The notes under the pieces were generated by a model. It saw only the letters and a list, made by a program, of their open reading frames with translations. It ran no database searches and was not told where the DNA came from. From Albidovulum inexpectatum (lineage in GTDB: Bacteria; Pseudomonadota; Alphaproteobacteria; Rhodobacterales; Rhodobacteraceae): 64,000 bases of DNA. The stretch lies in the NCBI RefSeq assembly GCF_002927635.1, contig NZ_PRDS01000003.1, forward strand, positions 186,001 to 250,000, written 5' to 3'. Shown here one piece after another: positions 49,335 to 56,761 of this stretch (within the stretch, counting starts at the first letter, position 1; each line of letters opens with the position of its first letter). A program made the translations under genes and the position numbers.

Positions 49335-50327
49335 TCATCCCGTCCGGGCGTGATCGGTTTGGGTGGGTGAAACGTCGGCCGTGCTGTCGGTGGTGTCCTC
49401 GGCAGCACGGAAGAGAATGCAGCTTTGCGGGCATTCGGCCGTATGGCAGGGTGGCCGGGGCAGCTGGCGGGTGCCATCATGGCGCGTCATGCGATCATGG
49501 TCGAGAAGGCGCACGAGTGCCGCCCGTTCCAGGCTGTTGCGAAACTTGACGCCAGCGAAAAGGCTGTTCGACCAGACGATCTGACCGGGCAGTGCGATCT
49601 TTTCGATGAAAAGCGTGACATTGATGCAATCGAGCGGGGCGTTGAGGCGCAGCTTGCAGCCCGAGCGGCTGATGTCGAGAACCGTCACCGGCTCGCAGTA
49701 ATTGGCCCCGCGCAGTGCGCCCAGGATGAAGCAGGGATGTCGCTTGCCATTGCGACGGTCGGGGATGCGCGGCGTCAGGGCCGCGCGCAGGCAGGCGAGT
49801 GCCGCGCCGACAACGATGAGCGCAAGCAGCATGGTCAGGGTGGAAAGATCAGGGATCAATGCCGCCATGCGGTGACGGGCGTCAGTTGCGGCGGCGGGGC
49901 CGCGGATCGGCGAAAGCGCCTGAAGGATCCGTACCGGAGCAGGGTTGTCTGCCCCTTGGGGCTGGCAGTCAAGGCTGTCGACCCGAGCCGCGAGCCAGCT
50001 GCGGCGATCGAGCCAGCGTTCGGAGGAGAGCAGATCCCGAAGGGCAGCCTGGTCGTCATTCCGCAACAGCTCGGCCGCGCGGGTGGCGACCGCCTGGCTG
50101 GCGCGCAGACCATCGGAGAGCGCGCCGTCCGGCAGCGGTTGCGCCGCCCTGTCGGACAAAGCGGTCACGGTTGCATCCAGATCGGGGTCGAACCGGGAGC
50201 TTGATTCGATGCGCGACAGCACATGCACCGTATCGACGAGAAGCGCGCAGGCGTCATCGGCTTGGGCGGGCAGGGCAAGGCCAAGGGCAAGGGTCAGGGT
50301 GCAGGCAAGATTGTGAAAGCGGATCAT
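49335..50327 (-). CDS. Exported/membrane PilZ-domain protein
   Basis: A 330-residue protein. A signal peptide (MIRFHNLACTLTLALGLALP, cut near AQA) leads to a periplasmic helical domain of about 135 residues. A membrane helix at about 161-182 follows, then a cytosolic PilZ domain with both c-di-GMP motifs intact: RRNGKR (RxxxR at about 192-196) and DISRSG (DxSxxG at about 218-223). The tail is about 50 residues. It could pass a c-di-GMP signal to the periplasm or the reverse; no target is known. It sits, opposite in direction, between acpP and fabF. The start at 50327 has AGGATGG upstream. Confidence 0.8.
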   Translation of the reverse strand: MIRFHNLACTLTLALGLALPAQADDACALLVDTVHVLSRIESSSRFDPDLDATVTALSDRAAQPLPDGALSDGLRASQAVATRAAELLRNDDQAALRDLLSSERWLDRRSWLAARVDSLDCQPQGADNPAPVRILQALSPIRGPAAATDARHRMAALIPDLSTLTMLLALIVVGAALACLRAALTPRIPDRRNGKRHPCFILGALRGANYCEPVTVLDISRSGCKLRLNAPLDCINVTLFIEKIALPGQIVWSNSLFAGVKFRNSLERAALVRLLDHDRMTRHDGTRQLPRPPCHTAECPQSCILFRAAEDTTDSTADVSPTQTDHARTG

Positions 50328-50476
50328 CGGTAACCATCCTGTTTTGGCGCATCCTGACATGGCAGGGTTGCGGCAAGCTTAACGGCGAGGCTCCGCACAA
50401 CGCGGCGAACGGCCTTGCCCGTCATCGGGCCGGGCGTGTATCAAGCCCTGAACGCGAAACTTTGTGGGGAACACGG

Positions 50477-51739
50477 ATGAGGCGAGTTGTCGTAACGGGG
50501 CTTGGAATGGTCACTCCCTTGGCCTGCGGGGTCGAGGAAACCTGGAAGCGGCTGATTGCCGGGCAATCCGGCGCGGGGCCGATAACCCGGTTCGACGCCT
50601 CGAATGTCGTGACCAAGTATGCCTGCGAGATTCCCTTTGGTGACGGGTCGGACGGAACCTTCAACCCGGACGACTGGATGGAGCCGAAGGAGCGGCGCAA
50701 GGTCGATGACTTCATCCTGTATGGTCTTGCGGCGGCCGAACAGGCGGTTCGCGATGCGGGCTGGATGCCAGAGGACGAGGAAAGCCGCCTGCGGACCGGC
50801 GTGATGATCGGATCGGGGATCGGGGGGCTGAGCTCGATCGCGGAGACGGCCAACCTGATCAAGGACCGTGGTCCGAAGCGGGTTTCGCCCTTCTTCATTC
50901 CTGGCTCGTTGATCAACCTTGTTTCGGGGCAGGTCAGCATTCGCTATGGCTTCAAGGGGCCGAACCATGCGGTGGTGACGGCCTGTTCGACCGGAGCGCA
51001 TGCGATTGGCGATGCCGCGCGCCTGATCCAGTGGGGTGATGCGGATGTGATGATCGCCGGCGGGGCAGAGAACCCGATCTCGGAAATCGGAATCGCGGGG
51101 TTCAATGCCTGCAAGGCGCTGTCCACCAAGCGTGCCGATGAGCCCCAGAAGGCAAGCCGGCCCTATGACGCGGATCGCGACGGATTCGTGATGGGCGAGG
51201 GCGCGGGTGTCGTGGTGCTGGAGGAATACGAGCACGCCAGGGCGCGCGGCGCGAAGATCTATGCCGAGGTTCTGGGCTATGGCCTTTCGGGCGATGCCTA
51301 TCACATCACCGCGCCGAGCGAGGATGGGGATGGGGCCTATCGCTGCATGCAGGCCGCCCTGAAGCGGGCGGGGTTGACGCCCGACCGGATCGACTATGTC
51401 AACGCGCATGGCACGAGCACCATGGCCGATGTGATCGAACTGGCCGCCGTCGAGCGTTTGCTGGGCGAGGCTGCGGGCAAGGTGACGATGTCGTCGACCA
51501 AGTCGTCGATCGGACATCTGCTGGGCGCGGCCGGCGCGGTCGAGGCGATCTTCTGCGTGCTGGCCATTCGTGACCAGATTGCGCCGCCGACGATCAACCT
51601 GGACAATCCGGCGGTCGAGACACCGATCGATCTTGCGCCGAACAAGGCGGTGAAGCGTGAGATCAACGTGGCGCTGTCGAACTCGTTCGGCTTTGGTGGC
51701 ACGAATGCGTCGCTGATTCTGGGTCGGGTGGACGCGTGA
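50477..51739 (+). CDS. fabF: 3-oxoacyl-ACP synthase II
   Basis: Condensing enzyme of fatty-acid elongation. The 420-residue protein has MRRVVVTGLGMVTPLACGVE, the active-site cysteine near 170 in AVVTACSTGAHAIGDAARLI, and the two histidines in YVNAHGTSTMADVIEL and SSIGHLLGAAGAVEAIF. The start at 50477 is the first family-like one; the open frame extends 600 bases upstream antisense to the PilZ gene and is not coding there. Its stop overlaps the mltG start region. Confidence 0.97.
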   Translation: MRRVVVTGLGMVTPLACGVEETWKRLIAGQSGAGPITRFDASNVVTKYACEIPFGDGSDGTFNPDDWMEPKERRKVDDFILYGLAAAEQAVRDAGWMPEDEESRLRTGVMIGSGIGGLSSIAETANLIKDRGPKRVSPFFIPGSLINLVSGQVSIRYGFKGPNHAVVTACSTGAHAIGDAARLIQWGDADVMIAGGAENPISEIGIAGFNACKALSTKRADEPQKASRPYDADRDGFVMGEGAGVVVLEEYEHARARGAKIYAEVLGYGLSGDAYHITAPSEDGDGAYRCMQAALKRAGLTPDRIDYVNAHGTSTMADVIELAAVERLLGEAAGKVTMSSTKSSIGHLLGAAGAVEAIFCVLAIRDQIAPPTINLDNPAVETPIDLAPNKAVKREINVALSNSFGFGGTNASLILGRVDA

Positions 51740-52893
51740 TGTGGCGCAATATCGCCTCGGGCTTTCTGACGGTTGCGATCGTGCTGCTGCTGGGGATTGC
51801 GGGCCTCGTGGCCTGGGCTCAGAAGCAGTATGAAGGCCCGGGGCCGCTGGCCGAGGCGATCTGTCTGCGCGTTCCGGCCGGGTCGAACTTTCGCAAGATC
51901 GCGGCGGACCTGGCCGAGCGCGGGGCGATATCGAGCGAGTTCATCTTTCGCGTCGGCGCCGACTATGCCGGAAAGACGGCTGGGCTGAAGGCTGGTTCGT
52001 TCCGGATCGAAGAACATGCGTCCATGGCCGAGATCGTCGACGCGATCACCGGGACCGGGGTTTCGACCTGTGGCGCGGAGGTCAATCTGCGCATCGGTGT
52101 GAACGGGACGGATATCCTGTTGCGTGAGCTGGAACCTGCCGAAAATCGCTATGTCGAAGTTGCGCGGTTCGATCCGGCGACCGAAGAGGCACCCGCCGAA
52201 TATGTCGCGGGGATGGAAGATCCCGGTCTTCGCTTTCGCGTGACGATGGCCGAAGGTGTCACGAGCTGGCAGGTGGTCGAGGCGCTGAAGCGGGCGGACT
52301 TCCTGAGTGGCGAGGTGGAAGAGGTTCCCGACGAGGGATGGCTTGCGCCCCATAGCTATGAGGTCGAACGGGGCGAGGAGCGCAGCGCCCTGCTGCAGCG
52401 GATGCGGCAGCGGCAGGAGACGATCCTGGCGGAGGCCTGGGCCGCGCGGGCAGATGGTTTGCCCTATGAGACGCCGGAAGAGGCGTTGATCATGGCCTCG
52501 ATCGTGGAGAAGGAAACCGGCGTGCCCGAGGAGCGGCGGATTGTCGCGAGCGTATTCGTCAATCGGCTGCGCAAGGGCATGAAGCTGCAGACCGACCCGA
52601 CGGTGATCTATGGGATCACCAAGGGCAAGGGCGTGCTGGGGCGCGGGCTGCGGCAGAGCGAGCTGCGGGCGCGCACGCCTTACAATACCTATGTGATCGA
52701 GGGCTTGCCGCCGACGCCGATTGCCAATCCCGGCCGTGAAAGCATCGAGGCGGCGCTGAACCCGGCGGAGACGGATTACCTGTATTTCGTTGCCGATGGG
52801 ACGGGCGGACATGCCTTCGCCGAAACCCTGGCCGAACACAACCGCAATGTTGCGCGCTGGCGCGCGATCGAGGCGGAGAGGGCAGGGCAGTGA
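51739..52893 (+). CDS. mltG: Endolytic transglycosylase MltG
   Basis: Inner-membrane enzyme that cuts newly made glycan strands and sets their length. The 384-residue protein has one N-terminal membrane helix (residues 4-26), a LysM-like region (RVPAGSNFRKIAADLAERGA) and the YceG/MltG catalytic domain, with ALIMASIVEKETGVPEERRI containing the catalytic glutamate, KLQTDPTVIYGITKGKG and YNTYVIEGLPPTPIANPGRE. The ATG at 51739 shares bases with the fabF stop (TGATG); a GTG at 51736 is an alternative. It is the last host gene before the GTA cluster. Confidence 0.95.
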   Translation: MWRNIASGFLTVAIVLLLGIAGLVAWAQKQYEGPGPLAEAICLRVPAGSNFRKIAADLAERGAISSEFIFRVGADYAGKTAGLKAGSFRIEEHASMAEIVDAITGTGVSTCGAEVNLRIGVNGTDILLRELEPAENRYVEVARFDPATEEAPAEYVAGMEDPGLRFRVTMAEGVTSWQVVEALKRADFLSGEVEEVPDEGWLAPHSYEVERGEERSALLQRMRQRQETILAEAWAARADGLPYETPEEALIMASIVEKETGVPEERRIVASVFVNRLRKGMKLQTDPTVIYGITKGKGVLGRGLRQSELRARTPYNTYVIEGLPPTPIANPGRESIEAALNPAETDYLYFVADGTGGHAFAETLAEHNRNVARWRAIEAERAGQ

Positions 52894-52897
52894 AGTG

Positions 52898-52969
52898 ACG
52901 AACGGTTCGTTAACACACTGATAACACTATTTTTCTTGACTTTCCGAACGGTCGGAGATATACGTTCGG
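52898..52969. repeat. CGAACGGT repeats around the GTA promoter
   Basis: ACGAAC-G-GTTCGT at 52898-52910 is a near-perfect dyad. CCGAACGGTCGG occurs at 52944-52955, inside the promoter spacer, and CGTTCGG at 52963-52969 completes a 7-base inverted repeat with CCGAACG. The shared core CGAACGGT at 52899 and 52945 is spaced 46 bases. It is a candidate operator array for the GTA activator. Confidence 0.5.
52936..52964 (+). promoter_or_regulatory. GTA cluster promoter
   Basis: TTGACT at 52936-52941, a 17-base spacer and TATACG at 52959-52964 make one of the best sigma70-type promoters in the window. The start site would be near 52971. It lies between mltG and GTA gene g1, in an AT-rich patch. Confidence 0.65.
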
Positions 52970-52989
52970 GCAAGCTGGAAGAAGTGGGC

Positions 52990-53028
52990 AAGCGGCCCCG
53001 GGAGCGATCCCGGAGCCGCTTTTTCGTT
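52990..53028 (+). terminator. Leader terminator between the GTA promoter and g1
   Basis: Arms AAGCGGC-C-CCGGGA (52990-53003) and TCCCGG-A-GCCGCTT (53008-53021), with a GCGA tetraloop and one C-A mismatch, are followed by TTTCGTTTC. It lies about 20 bases after the predicted transcription start and 40 bases before g1. It could serve as the mltG terminator, as a leader attenuator, or both. Confidence 0.75.
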
Positions 53029-53066
53029 TCTCTCGTACGGACGGGCAGGAGAGGCGGTGCAACCGG

Positions 53067-53393
53067 ATGATCAGGCGCGTTTCGGAGCGGGATATCTGCC
53101 AAAGCCCCGAGGTCGTGGAGGTTCAGAAGCTGTTCGATGAAACCGTGGGCGCGCTGCGCCTGTCGCTGGAGCGGTTGAGGTCGGGCGAGCTGGGCGATGT
53201 CAGGGAGATTGGCCGGCAGGTGGGTGATCTGCGAACGGCTTACAAGCTGATTTTGGAAGAGAGGGTGCGCGTTGCAAAACTTCGCAAGGACGAGGAGGGC
53301 ATCGTCTATGACTATGCCCTCGACCTGGAGGCGGCGCGAGATGAGGTCTGCCGCCGGCTGGCTTGCCTGCGCGACGCAGGATGTGGTGGATGA
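53067..53393 (+). CDS. GTA g1, small terminase subunit
   Basis: A 108-residue helical protein (MIRRVSERDICQSPEVVEVQ and onward), which by position and size corresponds to RcGTA gp1, the small terminase TerS. The middle, FDETVGALRLSLERLRSGEL, is charged and helical. In RcGTA this protein has a weak DNA-binding role, consistent with random packaging instead of pac- or cos-specific cutting. The ATG at 53067 has AGGAGAGG 12 bases before it. Its end overlaps the g2 start by 53 bases. The role rests on synteny and size, as the sequence itself is not distinctive. Confidence 0.8.
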   Translation: MIRRVSERDICQSPEVVEVQKLFDETVGALRLSLERLRSGELGDVREIGRQVGDLRTAYKLILEERVRVAKLRKDEEGIVYDYALDLEAARDEVCRRLACLRDAGCGG

Positions 53394-54684
53394 GTTTCTG
53401 GGCGGGTTGAGCGACGGGGCGCTGATGGCGTTGCCGTGGCTGTTCGAGTTCTGGGCGCTGCCGCACCAGCTGCCGCCCGAGGGGGGCTGGAAGACCTGGG
53501 TCATCATGGGCGGGCGGGGCGCGGGCAAGACGCGGGCAGGGGCCGAGTGGGTGCGCGCGCAGGTCGAGGGCGCCGCGCCGATGGACCCGGGCGTGGCGCG
53601 GCGGGTGGCCTTGGTGGGGGAGACCCTGGAGCAGGTCGAGAAGGTCATGATCTTTGGCCAGAGCGGGATCATGGCCTGCAGCCCGCCCGACCGGCGCCCG
53701 GTCTGGGAGGCGGGCAAGCGGCGGCTGGTCTGGCCGAATGGCGCGGTGGCCGAGGTCTATTCGGCGCATAGTCCCGAGGGGTTGCGGGGGCCGCAATTCG
53801 ATGCGGCCTGGGCCGATGAGCTGGCCAAGTGGCCGAAGGCGCATGAAGCCTGGGACATGCTGCAGTTTGCGCTGCGACTGGGAACCGATCCAAGGCAGGT
53901 GGTGACGACGACGCCGCGCAATGTCGGCGTGTTGAAGGCGATCCTGAACAATCCGTCGACCGTGGTGACGCAGGCACCGACCGAGGCGAACAGGGCCTAT
54001 CTGGCGGAATCGTTCCTGGAGGAGGTGCGGGCGCGCTATGGCGGAACGCGGATCGGGCGGCAGGAGCTGGACGGTGTGTTGCTGGAGGATGTCGAAGGCG
54101 CGCTGTGGACGACCGAGATTCTGGAGAAGTGCCGCTCGGCGGCACCCGAGCGGCTGAGCCGGGTCGTCGTGGCAATCGATCCGCCGACCAGCGGGCACGA
54201 GGCGTCGGATGAATGCGGGATCGTCGTGGTCGGGGCGCTGACCGAAGGGGCGCCGTCGGAGTGGCGGGCGTGGGTCCTGGAGGATGCCTCGGTCCAGGGG
54301 GCGCGGCCCGATGGCTGGGCGCGCGCGGCGATTGCGGCGATGGAACGGCATGGGGCCGATCGGCTGGTCGCCGAGGTGAACCAGGGAGGGCAGATGGTCG
54401 AGGCCGTGATCCGGCAAATCGATCCCGTGGTTCCGTTTCGTGCGGTGCATGCAAGTCGGGGCAAGGCCGCGCGCGCCGAGCCGGTCGCGGCGCTGTATGA
54501 ACAGGGGCGAGTCCATCACCTGCGGGGGCTGCATCTGCTGGAGGAGCAGATGTGCCGGATGAGCCGGCAGGGCTATCAGGGCCGGGGCTCGCCCGACAGG
54601 GTGGACGCGCTGGTCTGGGCGCTGACGGAGCTGATTGTCGAGCCCGCAGCGCGGTGGCGCCGGCCGCGGGTCAGGCCGCTCTAG
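53341..54684 (+). CDS. GTA g2, large terminase subunit
   Basis: Motor ATPase and nuclease that packages host DNA into GTA heads. The 447-residue protein has Walker A VIMGGRGAGKTRAGAEW (GGRGAGKT at about 57-64), the Walker B-like DAAWADELAKW, and a C-terminal RNase H-like nuclease region starting VVVAIDPPTSGHEASDECGI. The ATG at 53341 lies inside the g1 end. A longer frame from 53272 is possible, but its extra residues are arginine-rich and not terminase-like. It is followed by the portal gene after 57 bases. Confidence 0.92.
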   Translation: MRSAAGWLACATQDVVDEFLGGLSDGALMALPWLFEFWALPHQLPPEGGWKTWVIMGGRGAGKTRAGAEWVRAQVEGAAPMDPGVARRVALVGETLEQVEKVMIFGQSGIMACSPPDRRPVWEAGKRRLVWPNGAVAEVYSAHSPEGLRGPQFDAAWADELAKWPKAHEAWDMLQFALRLGTDPRQVVTTTPRNVGVLKAILNNPSTVVTQAPTEANRAYLAESFLEEVRARYGGTRIGRQELDGVLLEDVEGALWTTEILEKCRSAAPERLSRVVVAIDPPTSGHEASDECGIVVVGALTEGAPSEWRAWVLEDASVQGARPDGWARAAIAAMERHGADRLVAEVNQGGQMVEAVIRQIDPVVPFRAVHASRGKAARAEPVAALYEQGRVHHLRGLHLLEEQMCRMSRQGYQGRGSPDRVDALVWALTELIVEPAARWRRPRVRPL

Positions 54685-54741
54685 GAGGCTGGCGCGGCGA
54701 GCGGAGTGCCCGAAGAGGCCGAGCGAGACAGGAGAAATCGG

Positions 54742-55914
54742 ATGGTATGGAATTTCTTTCGGCGCGCGGAACCCGCGGCGTCGGAGCGGAAGGCGTCTGC
54801 CGCCGGGCGGGTCGTGGCCTGGGGCAGTTCGGGGCGGGTGGCCTGGTCGCCGCGCGATACGGTCAGCCTGACGCGGACCGGGTTCATCGGAAATCCGGTG
54901 GGCTTTCGGGCGGTCAAGATGATTGCGGAGGCGGCAGCGGCCCTGCCGCTGGTCTGTGAAGATGGCAAGTGTCGATATGACACGCATCCGGTGATCGACC
55001 TGATCCGGCGTCCCAATCCGGGCCAGGGGCGGGCCGAGATGTTCGAGGCGCTGTACGGTCAGTTGCTGTTGTCGGGCAATGGCTATGTCGAGGCGGTCGG
55101 CGGGCCGGGGATTCCGCAGGAGCTGCATGTGCTGCGGTCGGATCGCATGAGCGTGGTGCCGGGGCCGGATGGGTGGCCCGTGGCCTATGATTACGCCGTG
55201 GGCGGGCGCAAGCATCGATTTGACATGACGGGGCCGGTCGATCCGATCTGTCATATCAGGAGCTTTCATCCTCTGGACGATCATTATGGGTTGTCGCCGT
55301 TGCAGGCGGCGGCGGTGGCGATCGACGTGCACAATTCGGCCTCGGCCTGGTCGAAGGCATTGCTGGACAACGCGGCGCGGCCTTCGGGGGCGATCGTGTT
55401 CCGCGGCGCCGACGGTCAGGGGATGCTGAGCGAGGATCAGTACGAGCGGCTGCAAGAGGAGCTGGAACGCTATCATCAGGGCGCGCGCAATGCCGGCCGG
55501 CCGATGCTGCTGGAGGGCGGGCTGGACTGGAAGCCGATGGGCTTCAGCCCTTCGGACATGGAGTTCCAGAAGACCAAGGAGGCTGCCGCGCGGGAGATTG
55601 CCGTGGCCTTTGGCGTGCCGCCGATGCTGATGGGGATTCCGGGGGATGCGACCTATGCAAATTACCAGGAGGCGAACCGGGCCTTCTATCGGCTGACGGT
55701 CCTGCCGCTGGCCCAGCGTGTCACGGCGGCGATCGGGCATTGGCTTTCGTCGCATCTGGGCGAGGAGATCGTGCTGCGGCCCGACCTGGACCAGGTGCCG
55801 GCGCTTGCGGGCGAGCGTGACCAGCAATGGAAGCGTATCGGCGAGGCCGATTTCCTGACGGACGATGAGAAGCGCGCCCTGCTGGGGCTGCCCCGCCTGT
55901 CGGGAGGGGATTGA
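54742..55914 (+). CDS. GTA g3, portal protein
   Basis: A 390-residue HK97-type portal, the ring through which DNA enters the head. It shows MVWNFFRRAEPAASERKASA, VSLTRTGFIGNPVGFRAVKM, the central PIMYPF-like stretch IRSFHPLDDHYGLSPLQAAA, and AVAFGVPPMLMGIPGDATYA near residue 300, followed by YANYQEANRAFYRLTVLPLA. The start follows CAGGAGAAAT. The stop overlaps the region of the next small gene, whose ATG begins two bases later. Confidence 0.92.
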   Translation: MVWNFFRRAEPAASERKASAAGRVVAWGSSGRVAWSPRDTVSLTRTGFIGNPVGFRAVKMIAEAAAALPLVCEDGKCRYDTHPVIDLIRRPNPGQGRAEMFEALYGQLLLSGNGYVEAVGGPGIPQELHVLRSDRMSVVPGPDGWPVAYDYAVGGRKHRFDMTGPVDPICHIRSFHPLDDHYGLSPLQAAAVAIDVHNSASAWSKALLDNAARPSGAIVFRGADGQGMLSEDQYERLQEELERYHQGARNAGRPMLLEGGLDWKPMGFSPSDMEFQKTKEAAAREIAVAFGVPPMLMGIPGDATYANYQEANRAFYRLTVLPLAQRVTAAIGHWLSSHLGEEIVLRPDLDQVPALAGERDQQWKRIGEADFLTDDEKRALLGLPRLSGGD

Positions 55915-55915
55915 G

Positions 55916-56152
55916 ATGTCGGGGCCGGGATCGCGGTATCTGAAGGAGCCGTTCGAATGTGCCCATGAGCATCGGTTCGCGGCGACCGAGAAGATCATGG
56001 CGGTTCAGTTCGAGGCCGTGGACAAGCGGCTGGAGCGGATCGAGGCGATGATCGCGGGCGTCGAGCGGCGGTTGTGGATGACGGTCTTTGGCGTGGTCGG
56101 CGTGATCCTGAGCCAGGCGGTGCAGGGGCTGATCGATTTCGGGCCGAAATAG
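55916..56152 (+). CDS. GTA g3.5, small membrane-type protein
   Basis: A 78-residue protein with an amphipathic N-terminal half (VQFEAVDKRLERIEAMIAGV, coiled-coil like) and one C-terminal hydrophobic helix (LWMTVFGVVGVILSQAVQGL). A similar unnumbered gene sits between portal and protease in RcGTA. It could be a scaffold or membrane factor; its job is not known. The start begins one base after the portal stop. Confidence 0.75.
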   Translation: MSGPGSRYLKEPFECAHEHRFAATEKIMAVQFEAVDKRLERIEAMIAGVERRLWMTVFGVVGVILSQAVQGLIDFGPK

Positions 56153-56162
56153 GAAGGCGATC

Positions 56163-56723
56163 ATGGGGATCAACGACTTTGGGCTGGAGACGAAGTTCTG
56201 CCGGCTGGGTGGTGACGTGGCCGTGACCGATGGCTGCGTGATCGAGGGATATGCCTCGGTCTTCGGGCTGGAGGACCAGGGCGGCGATATCGTTCTGCCG
56301 GGAGCCTATGGGCGGTCCTTGAACGGTGCGCCCGGGGCACGTGGCGCGGTGAAGATGCTGTGGCAACATGATCCGGCCCAGCCGATCGGCGTATGGGAGG
56401 AGATCGTCGAGGACGCGCGGGGCCTGCGGGTCAGGGGGCGCATCCTGACGGAGGTGGAGCGCGGACGCGAGGCGGCGGCGCTGGTCGCCGCCGGGGCGGT
56501 TGACGGATTGTCGATCGGCTATCGCGTGGTGCGAGCCGAGAAGGATTCGAAGGGGCGACGGCTTCTTCGGGAGGTGGAGCTGTGGGAGGTGTCGTTGGTG
56601 ACGTTCCCGATGCTTCCACAGGCGCGTGTCGCGGCCAAGGGCGAAAGCCCGGAGGCGGCGGAGACGGCCGAGCTGGCGGCGCTGTTCGAAGCGGCGCGCC
56701 AGATGCTGGCGGGCGGGGAGTGA
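56163..56723 (+). CDS. GTA g4, prohead protease
   Basis: A 186-residue HK97-family maturation protease, which cuts capsid N-termini during head maturation. It begins MGINDFGLETKFCRLGGDVA, and has VIEGYASVFGLEDQGGDIVL, the histidine in MLWQHDPAQPIGVWEEIVED, and the serine region VAAGAVDGLSIGYRVVRAEK, matching the His-Ser-based protease. It lies ten bases after the small membrane protein gene and upstream of the capsid gene. Confidence 0.9.
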   Translation: MGINDFGLETKFCRLGGDVAVTDGCVIEGYASVFGLEDQGGDIVLPGAYGRSLNGAPGARGAVKMLWQHDPAQPIGVWEEIVEDARGLRVRGRILTEVERGREAAALVAAGAVDGLSIGYRVVRAEKDSKGRRLLREVELWEVSLVTFPMLPQARVAAKGESPEAAETAELAALFEAARQMLAGGE

Positions 56724-56761
56724 GCCTGTCTGCACACATCATCTGACGTGAGGTGAAGGCA

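Noticed and set aside
49859-50476. N-terminal extension of fabF
   Set aside because: The frame is open for 600 bases upstream, but this part is antisense to the PilZ gene; fabF begins normally at 50477.
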